A program made the position numbers and the translations under genes. Below the pieces are notes generated by a model. It searched no databases. It saw only the letters and a list, made by a program, of their open reading frames with translations, and had not been told where the DNA came from. A DNA stretch of 5,536 nt, taken from assembly GCA_023392575.1 (NCBI GenBank), contig JAEVYV010000259.1:1-5536 (forward strand), written 5' to 3'. Source of the stretch: Bacteroidota bacterium (GTDB taxonomy: Bacteria; Bacteroidota; Bacteroidia; Chitinophagales; Chitinophagaceae). This document shows, piece after piece, positions 1 to 4,162 of this stretch. Each line of letters begins with the position of its first letter. Within the stretch, counting starts at the first letter, position 1.

Positions 1-399
1 CAGGATGCCATTGACCGCTGGTGGTGGCCCAGCCTCATGATGTTTGGCCCGCACGACAGTGAAAGCCAGCACAGCGAGCAAAGCATGAAGTGGAAGATCA
101 AACGTTTCAGTAACGACGAATTGCGCCAGCGCTTTGTTGATATGATTGCAGAGCAGGCAAAACTGCTCAATGTAATTCTTCCCGACCCGGATTTGAAATG
201 GAACGAAGAACGTGGACATTATGATTTTGGAAAGATCAACTGGGAAGAATTTTGGAACGTGGTAAGCGGCAATGGCCCCTGCAACAAGCAGCGCCTGGAT
301 GCAAGGAGAAAAGCCTGGGAAGAAGGTGCCTGGGTGAGAGAAGCAGCGAGGGTGCATGCGGAGAAGAGAGCGATGGGAAGCAAACAGCAGGCGGCTTAA
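1..399 (+). CDS. paaA: Phenylacetyl-CoA epoxidase catalytic subunit PaaA, 3' part only
   Basis: This is the C-terminal 132 residues of PaaA; the reading frame is open from base 1 and ends at TAA 397-399. PaaA is the catalytic diiron subunit of the cytoplasmic multicomponent monooxygenase that converts phenylacetyl-CoA to its ring 1,2-epoxide. The visible part carries highly conserved PaaA blocks: RWWWPSLMMFGP near the cut end, MKWKIKRFSNDELRQRFVD, LPDPDLKWNEERGHYDFG, then GNGPCNKQRL and EEGAWVREAA near the C-terminus. The family is about 310-330 residues long, so roughly the first 60% lies upstream, including the diiron ligands (Glu and His in the ferritin-like helices); their intactness cannot be judged here. 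paaB follows after an unusually long spacer. Internal ATGs at 37 and 40 are not starts, since the conserved sequence continues upstream of them. Confidence 0.97.
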   Translation, partial: QDAIDRWWWPSLMMFGPHDSESQHSEQSMKWKIKRFSNDELRQRFVDMIAEQAKLLNVILPDPDLKWNEERGHYDFGKINWEEFWNVVSGNGPCNKQRLDARRKAWEEGAWVREAARVHAEKRAMGSKQQAA

Positions 400-409
400 A
401 TTCAAAAGT

Positions 410-468
410 AAAAAGTCAAAATGCAAAATTGAGCCGCTAATTCTTGACTTTGGATTTTGACATTTTTT
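410..468 (+). repeat. Imperfect inverted repeat with a T tract after paaA
   Basis: Arm 410-430 is complementary to arm 446-466 at 17 of 21 positions, with a 15-base loop, and six Ts follow at 463-468. Transcribed on the + strand this could fold into a long A/U-rich hairpin ending in a U run. It may act as an attenuator, a weak terminator or an mRNA end-stabiliser between paaA and paaB. The stem is almost entirely A-T, so its stability is modest and the function is inferred. The wording of the arm resembles the A-rich repeats in the paaB-paaC gap. Confidence 0.5.
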
Positions 469-550
469 AAGCTTGGCTTTATTGCTTCTATTAAGCTCCT
501 GTTGTGTCACTCGCTTGTACGTTCAGTAATTCTATTCAACAATAAAAAAA

Positions 551-581
551 ACATTCCATATCTCTGCCAGATATGGAATGT
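551..581. promoter_or_regulatory. Perfect 13-bp stem-loop overlapping the first paaB ATG
   Basis: Bases 551-563 (ACATTCCATATCT) are perfectly complementary to 569-581, leaving a 5-base loop CTGCC. The first possible paaB start codon (578-580) lies in the 3' arm, while the second in-frame ATG (596-598) lies 14 bases past the stem in A-rich, apparently unpaired sequence. Eight As precede the stem (544-551), so read on the - strand the structure has the form of an intrinsic terminator with a T tract. On the + strand no T tract follows. A role in controlling paaB translation, in mRNA processing between paaA and paaB, or as a - strand terminator are all open. Confidence 0.75.
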
Positions 582-595
582 CTCAAACAATAACT

Positions 596-967
596 ATGAC
601 ATTCTTTAAAAAATACCTTTACGGCGATTACGGCGATAAAGAAGCACCAACTGGTGGAAATTTTCCAAACTCCCCTTCAGGGGTTGGGGGCGAATGGCCT
701 CTATGGGAAGTGTTCATTCGCAGCAAGCAAGGACTGGATCACAAACACGTAGGCTCGCTCCATGCGGCCGATGCACAAATGGCTATTGAAAACGCCAGAG
801 ACGTTTACACAAGAAGGCAGGAAGGCGTTAGCATTTGGGTGGTGGAAAGTAAATACATCCATGCCTCCAGCCCCGATGAAGCCGAAAGCTTTTACGAACC
901 GGCCAATGATAAAGTGTATCGCCACCCTACGTTTTACGATCTGCCGGATGAGGTGAAACATATGTGA
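596..967 (+). CDS. paaB: Phenylacetyl-CoA epoxidase subunit PaaB with an N-terminal extension
   Basis: PaaB is a small subunit of the phenylacetyl-CoA epoxidase complex; in the known systems it is needed for activity and helps link the PaaA/PaaC core with the reductase. The core is unmistakable: WPLWEVFIRSKQGLDHKHVG, SLHAADAQMAIENARDVYTR, SIWVVESKYI, and the C-terminal KVYRHPTFYDLPDEVKHM. The family is usually near 95 residues, but here the core (about 90 residues) is preceded by 33 residues from this start, or 39 from ATG 578. No ATG, GTG or TTG in frame lies nearer to the core, so the extension must be translated. I chose ATG 596 because ATG 578 lies inside a perfect hairpin stem, while 596 has an A-rich leader typical of Bacteroidota. 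The extension contains YGDYGD, from a 9-base tandem repeat, and a Gly/Pro/Ser-rich stretch encoded by repeat-like DNA. A TAA at 527-529 closes the frame upstream. Confidence 0.93.
   Translation: MTFFKKYLYGDYGDKEAPTGGNFPNSPSGVGGEWPLWEVFIRSKQGLDHKHVGSLHAADAQMAIENARDVYTRRQEGVSIWVVESKYIHASSPDEAESFYEPANDKVYRHPTFYDLPDEVKHM
620..637 (+). repeat. Two tandem copies of TACGGCGAT in paaB
   Basis: TACGGCGAT occurs twice in direct contact (620-628 and 629-637), in frame, and encodes YGD-YGD in the non-conserved extension of PaaB. This looks like a local slippage duplication and marks the extension as a fast-changing segment. Confidence 0.7.
653..695 (+). repeat. Repeat-like hairpin and G-rich insert within the paaB extension
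   Basis: This stretch holds a near palindrome, GGAAATTTTCC (656-666), then a short hairpin CCCC-TTCA-GGGG (672-683), then a further GGGGG run. It is read in frame as a Gly/Pro/Ser-rich segment (GGNFPNSPSGVGGE) immediately before the conserved WPLWEVF of PaaB. Similar CCCCTTCAGGGG...GGGG words are, as far as I recall, common dispersed repeats in Bacteroidota genomes, both between and within genes. The identification is therefore plausible but not shown by this single copy. Confidence 0.5.
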
Positions 968-969
968 TG

Positions 970-1002
970 AAAAATGTAAAATGAAAAAGTAAAAATGTAA
1001 AA
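970..1002 (+). repeat. A-rich direct repeat in the paaB-paaC spacer
   Basis: The 12-mer AAAAATGTAAAA occurs at 970-981 and again at 991-1002, with period 21 and a related AAAAAGT word between the copies. It fills about half of the 63-base gap between paaB (stop at 965-967) and paaC. No convincing terminator or promoter is seen in the gap. The run keeps the paaC leader A/T-rich and unstructured, which would suit SD-independent starts, but any function is inferred. Confidence 0.7.
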
Positions 1003-1030
1003 CGGCGTTGCATTCTTAATTTTTAATTCA

Positions 1031-1825
1031 ATGAACGAAAATACTTTCCTCTATACCCTCCACCTGGCCGACTGCGCCTTGATACTGGGCCAGCGCAACG
1101 CCGAATGGACCGGCCATGGGCCCGTGTTGGAACAGGACATTGCCATCACCAATATTTCGCTTGACCTGTTGGGGCAGGCAAGAAATTTTTACCAGTATGC
1201 GGCAACGCTGTACAACAATTTCAGTGAAGAAGAAAAAAAAGCAGTTGACAACTACATTCCAAGGCTTTGGAAAGAATACCACCGTGAACTGCAGGAAGAC
1301 GACCTGGCTTTTTTGCGTGATGAACATCAATACCTCAACCTGCTGATCACTGAATTACCCAGAGGCGATTGGGCACAAACGGTTTTGCGGCAATTCTTTT
1401 TTAGCACCTTTCAATTTTATTTGTACCCGCAACTGCAAAACCATAGCGATGCGCAACTGGCAGCCATTGCCGAAAAATCCATTAAAGAAACAGCCTATCA
1501 TTTGCGCTGGAGCAGTGAATGGGTAATCCGGCTGGGCGATGGAACCGAAGAAAGCAACCGAAGAATCAAAGAGGCGCTGGCCGATCAATGGATGTTTTCA
1601 GGTGAACTGTTCACCCCTGCAACTTATGAATGGATAGATGTTGCTTCCTTAAAGGAAGACTGGCTGACAAAAATAGAAACCATTTTTACAGAAGCCACTT
1701 TGGAAATACCCCAACAAAGCTGGATGCAAAGCGGTGGCAAACAAGGAAAACATACAGAACACATGGGTTTTCTGCTTGCTGAAATGCAACACCTGCAAAG
1801 AACCTATCCTAATGCTACCTGGTAA
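1031..1825 (+). CDS. paaC: Phenylacetyl-CoA epoxidase structural subunit PaaC
   Basis: PaaC is the ferritin-like, non-catalytic partner that forms the heteromeric core with PaaA and stabilises it. The product has 264 residues; the E. coli protein has about 248. Family blocks visible in order are: QRNAEWTGHGPVLEQDIAI (about 21-39), SLDLLGQARNFYQYAA (about 43-58), LAFLRDEHQYLNLLI (around residues 90-105), IKETAYHLRWSSEWVIRLGD in the middle, and GGKQGKHTEHMGFLLAEMQH (235-254) near the C-terminus, ending in W264. The protein is mainly helical, as expected. The start at ATG 1031 gives the usual N-terminus and has an A/T-rich leader without a clear Shine-Dalgarno. The stop TAA (1823-1825) shares its last A with the ATG of paaD, so the two are almost certainly translated from one message. 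An A8 run (within 1230-1242) is a possible slippage site, but the frame is intact. Confidence 0.97.
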   Translation: MNENTFLYTLHLADCALILGQRNAEWTGHGPVLEQDIAITNISLDLLGQARNFYQYAATLYNNFSEEEKKAVDNYIPRLWKEYHRELQEDDLAFLRDEHQYLNLLITELPRGDWAQTVLRQFFFSTFQFYLYPQLQNHSDAQLAAIAEKSIKETAYHLRWSSEWVIRLGDGTEESNRRIKEALADQWMFSGELFTPATYEWIDVASLKEDWLTKIETIFTEATLEIPQQSWMQSGGKQGKHTEHMGFLLAEMQHLQRTYPNATW

Positions 1826-2310
1826 TGATTAGTGAAAAAGACATATGGACCATTTTGCAAGAGGTGAAAGATCCCGAAGTGCCGGTTCTTTCCGTGATTG
1901 ACCTGGGCATTGTGCGGTCTGTTACAACAGAGGGAGATAAAATCGACATCACCATCACGCCTACTTACTCCGGTTGTCCGGCCATGGATGTTATTTCCAT
2001 GGACATCCGGCTCAAGCTAATAGAAAAGGGCTTTCGCAACGTTGCCATTCACCAACAACTCTCTCCCGCCTGGACCACCGACTGGATGAGCGAAGAAGGC
2101 AAACAAAAATTAAAAGCTTTTGGTATCGCCCCACCCAATCCCAAACAACAGTTTTGCACCACTGAAATGTTCCGGCAGGAAGCTGTTCAATGTCCCCGCT
2201 GTCATTCTTATCATACAGAGTTGATCAGCCAGTTTGGATCCACTGCCTGCAAGGCTATGTACAGATGTCTTGATTGCAAAGAACCATTTGATTATTTCAA
2301 GTGTCATTAA
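1825..2310 (+). CDS. paaD: Phenylacetate-CoA oxygenase assembly protein PaaD (PaaJ in some naming schemes)
   Basis: The product is 161 residues, close to the roughly 165 of E. coli PaaD. Residues 1 to about 100 form a MIP18/DUF59 domain, with the hallmark VKDPEVPVLSVIDLGIVR (14-31) and the SGCPAMD segment containing Cys51. The C-terminal part is a zinc-ribbon-like module: CPRC (Cys123, Cys126), FGSTACKA (Cys142) and CLDC (Cys148, Cys151), ending KCH with Cys160. PaaD is required for activity of the epoxidase and is thought, by analogy with other DUF59 proteins, to help mature iron-sulfur or diiron centres; it is not itself a subunit of the active complex. The start codon overlaps the paaC stop by one base (TAATG), implying translational coupling. 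All the cysteine positions expected in the family appear to be present. Confidence 0.96.
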   Translation: MISEKDIWTILQEVKDPEVPVLSVIDLGIVRSVTTEGDKIDITITPTYSGCPAMDVISMDIRLKLIEKGFRNVAIHQQLSPAWTTDWMSEEGKQKLKAFGIAPPNPKQQFCTTEMFRQEAVQCPRCHSYHTELISQFGSTACKAMYRCLDCKEPFDYFKCH

Positions 2311-2320
2311 TTCAATTGCC

Positions 2321-2346
2321 GATTTTAGATTTAAGATTTTAGATTT
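2321..2346 (+). repeat. Direct repeat GATTTTAGATTT in the paaD-paaG spacer
   Basis: The 12-mer GATTTTAGATTT occurs exactly at 2321-2332 and 2335-2346 (period 14). It makes up half of the 54-base gap before paaG. It resembles the simple A/T-rich short tandem words often found between Bacteroidota genes. No hairpin terminator is seen, so paaG is likely read from the same message as paaD. Whether the repeat binds a protein is unknown. Confidence 0.7.
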
Positions 2347-2364
2347 GGCTTGAAAATATCCATC

Positions 2365-3141
2365 ATGTCTTCTATACTTTTTCAAATAAAAGACTCCATT
2401 GCCTATATAACACTTAACCGCCCCGATAAATACAATGCCTTCAACCGCGAAATGGCCTTGCTGATGCAGGAAAAGTTGGACGAATGCAAAGAAAGCAAAG
2501 AGGTGCGTTGTGTGTACATTACCGGTGCGGGAAAAGCTTTTAGCTCAGGGCAGGACCTGGAGGAAGTGGCGGATCCCAATGGACCAAAAGTGGTGAACAT
2601 TCTGTCCGAACATTACAACCCCATCATCAGCCGGATACGGTATTTAGACAAGCCGGTAGTAGCTGCGGTAAACGGTGTGGCTGCCGGCGCCGGAGCCAAT
2701 ATTGCCATTGGTTGCGATATTGTCGTGGCTGCCCAGTCGGCTTCTTTTATTCAGGCCTTTTCCAAAATTGGTTTGATACCCGATAGTGGCGGCACCTTTT
2801 TTCTTCCCCGGTTAATTGGCTTGCAAAAAGCCCTGGCCCTGTCTATGCTGGGAGATAAAGTTTCGGCAGAAGAAGCGGAACGCATGGGGATGATCTATAA
2901 AGTATTTCCCGATAACAGTTTTGTTGAAGAAACTCATAAAATAGCCGCCACCCTGGCACAAATGCCCACTCAGGCTTTGTATTTTATTAAAAAAGCGTTG
3001 AACCAAAGTTTCATCAGCAGCTTTGAAGAACAATTGCATGCCGAAGAAACCTACCAGCAAAGGGCCTCGGCCACGGCCGATTTTAAAGAAGGCGTGCAGG
3101 CATTTTTAGAAAAACGAAAACCCTATTTTACCGGAAGATGA
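2365..3141 (+). CDS. paaG: 1,2-epoxyphenylacetyl-CoA isomerase PaaG (crotonase family)
   Basis: The product (258 residues) is a crotonase-fold enzyme that turns 1,2-epoxyphenylacetyl-CoA into 2-oxepin-2(3H)-ylideneacetyl-CoA; in E. coli it also isomerises double bonds later in the pathway. Visible features are: ITLNRPDKYNAFN (15-27), the CoA/oxyanion-hole loop GAGKAFSSGQDL (54-65), PVVAAVNGVAAGAGANIAIG (97-116) and KIGLIPDSGGT with Asp140, matching the catalytic Asp of E. coli PaaG. The C-terminus ends EKRKPYFTGR, also PaaG-like. The position where hydratases such as PaaF carry the first catalytic Glu (GAGCEL type) is Ala-Asn here, which argues for isomerase rather than hydratase. I chose ATG 2365; a TTG at 2350 in the same frame would add five residues (MKISI) that do not fit the family. 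The last bases overlap paaI (ATGA). paaG sits where paaE is found in the standard paaABCDE order. Confidence 0.94.
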   Translation: MSSILFQIKDSIAYITLNRPDKYNAFNREMALLMQEKLDECKESKEVRCVYITGAGKAFSSGQDLEEVADPNGPKVVNILSEHYNPIISRIRYLDKPVVAAVNGVAAGAGANIAIGCDIVVAAQSASFIQAFSKIGLIPDSGGTFFLPRLIGLQKALALSMLGDKVSAEEAERMGMIYKVFPDNSFVEETHKIAATLAQMPTQALYFIKKALNQSFISSFEEQLHAEETYQQRASATADFKEGVQAFLEKRKPYFTGR

Positions 3142-3566
3142 ACCCACAGACAAACAATGTTTCAGCAAGACAGGTAGTTGATAGAATGGTGCTGCAAGAT
3201 TTGTTCAGTCAATGGCTGCAGATTGACGTGCTTGACATAAAAGAAGGCTACAGCAAAATAAAAATGACCCTGCGGGAAGAAATGATCAATGGCTTGGGCG
3301 TTATCCACGGCGGCATTGTATTTTCCCTGGCCGACAGCGCCTTTGCATTTGCCTGCAACAACCGCAACAATCTGTCCCTGGCTTTGGACACCTCCATCAA
3401 TTTTACCAAAACAACAAAACCCGGCGATGTATTAACCGCTGAAGCCAAAGAAGTACACAATGGTAAAAGTACAGGGCTGTATTTCGTCACCGTCACCAAT
3501 CAAAACAAAGAGCAGGTGGCCGTTTTTAAAGGCACTTGTTTCCGAACAGGTAAAACACTGATTTAA
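3138..3566 (+). CDS. paaI: Hydroxyphenylacetyl-CoA thioesterase PaaI (hotdog fold)
   Basis: The 142-residue product matches PaaI (about 140 residues in E. coli). The hotdog-fold signature is NGLGVIHGGIVFSLADSAFA, with the HGG motif at 57-59 and Asp66 at the place of the catalytic Asp in E. coli PaaI. The SINFTKTTKPGDVLTAEA strand segment and the C-terminal VAVFKGTCFRTG are also typical. PaaI hydrolyses ring-hydroxylated phenylacetyl-CoA and related thioesters, releasing CoA from dead-end products formed when the epoxide is lost; it acts in the cytoplasm as a tetramer in the studied family members. The start ATG at 3138 overlaps the paaG stop (ATGA), so translation is probably coupled, which fits a clean-up role next to the isomerase. 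No anomaly is seen. Confidence 0.95.
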   Translation: MNPQTNNVSARQVVDRMVLQDLFSQWLQIDVLDIKEGYSKIKMTLREEMINGLGVIHGGIVFSLADSAFAFACNNRNNLSLALDTSINFTKTTKPGDVLTAEAKEVHNGKSTGLYFVTVTNQNKEQVAVFKGTCFRTGKTLI

Positions 3567-3570
3567 TCCT

Positions 3571-4122
3571 TTGAAAGAACAGATCCTTACAATTTTCAGG
3601 GAATATCCAAACGCGGCAATTTTTATTTCGCTTGCTATTAGCATTTTTATTGCTTTGCTGGGCGTTGTCCCCAGTGTTTTTATCACTGCCGCCAATATTT
3701 TATTCTTTGGTTTCTGGAAGGGAACACTCATTTCGTTTTTGGGAGAAGCCGTTGGAGCCATCATTGCTTTTTGGTTATACCGGAAAGGATTCAAACAAAA
3801 GCTGCATCAGCAATTAGAAAAATTTCCACGTGTTCAACGCCTGCTGGAAGCGGAAGGCCAACAGGCTTTTTTATTAATTCTTTCGCTACGACTATTGCCT
3901 TTTGTTCCTTCCGGCCTGGTGACCTTTGCGGCTTCTATAGGCCAGGTATCGGCGCTTATTTTTTTGGCAGCCAGCTCTCTTGGAAAAATTCCGGCCCTTT
4001 TGATTGAAGCGTATTCCGTTTACCAGGTTACGCAGCTTGGCTGGCAGGGAAAACTGATCTTACTAACGGCAGCTCTTGCCCTTGCTTTCCTGGCTCTCAA
4101 AAAAAGCTTCCGGAAAAAATAA
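3571..4122 (+). CDS. VTT-domain (DedA/TVP38/TMEM64-like) inner-membrane protein, TTG start
   Basis: A 183-residue hydrophobic protein. Likely membrane segments are around residues 15-33, 35-57, 99-118, 120-145 and 161-177, with a possible re-entrant hairpin between 58 and 70. The VTT-type core is seen as NILFFGFWKGTLISFLGEAV (42-61) followed by GAIIAFWLYRKG, a charged loop (71-95), and LRLLPFVPSGLVTFAASIG (106-124) with Arg107, Pro110, Pro113 and Gly124. Members of the wider DedA/VTT superfamily act as lipid scramblases or proton-linked transporters in envelope maintenance; the substrate here is unknown. Initiation is at TTG 3571: a TGA in frame at 3559 closes the frame upstream, and there is no in-frame ATG or GTG. 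It starts only 4 bases after the paaI stop and so is probably co-transcribed. A link to phenylacetate metabolism is inferred from position alone. Confidence 0.85.
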   Translation: MKEQILTIFREYPNAAIFISLAISIFIALLGVVPSVFITAANILFFGFWKGTLISFLGEAVGAIIAFWLYRKGFKQKLHQQLEKFPRVQRLLEAEGQQAFLLILSLRLLPFVPSGLVTFAASIGQVSALIFLAASSLGKIPALLIEAYSVYQVTQLGWQGKLILLTAALALAFLALKKSFRKK

Positions 4123-4129
4123 ATCATCA

Positions 4130-4161
4130 GTAACTTTCCTTACGCCTTTAAAAACGTTACT
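4130..4161 (+). promoter_or_regulatory. Possible promoter region before the peptidase gene
   Basis: The 40-base gap contains TAACTTTC (4131-4138), one base off the Bacteroidota -7 consensus TAnnTTTG, about 25 bases before the ATG. A clear -33 TTG element is not seen. AGTAAC (4129-4134) and GTTACT (4156-4161) form a short inverted repeat. There is no convincing intrinsic terminator after the VTT gene. Evidence for a separate promoter is weak, and read-through from the paa operon is equally possible. Confidence 0.25.
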
Positions 4162-4162
4162 T

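Noticed and set aside
252..440. 62-codon + strand frame spanning the end of paaA
   Set aside because: Out-of-frame overlap with the conserved PaaA C-terminus; composition is that of a frame-shifted reading.
701..961. 86-codon open frame on the - strand within paaB, which could use the 551-581 hairpin as a terminator
   Set aside because: It is antiparallel to the conserved PaaB core, has no recognisable motifs or start context, and is explained by codon bias of paaB; the match with the terminator-shaped hairpin is noted only as a coincidence worth RNA-seq.
1028..1330. 100-codon open frame on the - strand within paaC
   Set aside because: Shadow of paaC; low-complexity Phe/Val-rich product with no family resemblance.
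1982..2008. CCATGG repeated at 1982-1987 and 1997-2002, with GGATGT/ACATCC complementarity in paaD
   Set aside because: It follows from the conserved protein segment AMDVISMDI (two Met-Asp pairs) and lies in the middle of a coding region.
4108..4115. TTCCGGAA palindrome followed by As at the end of the VTT gene as a terminator
   Set aside because: A 4-bp half-stem without loop cannot form a terminator hairpin, and no T tract follows.
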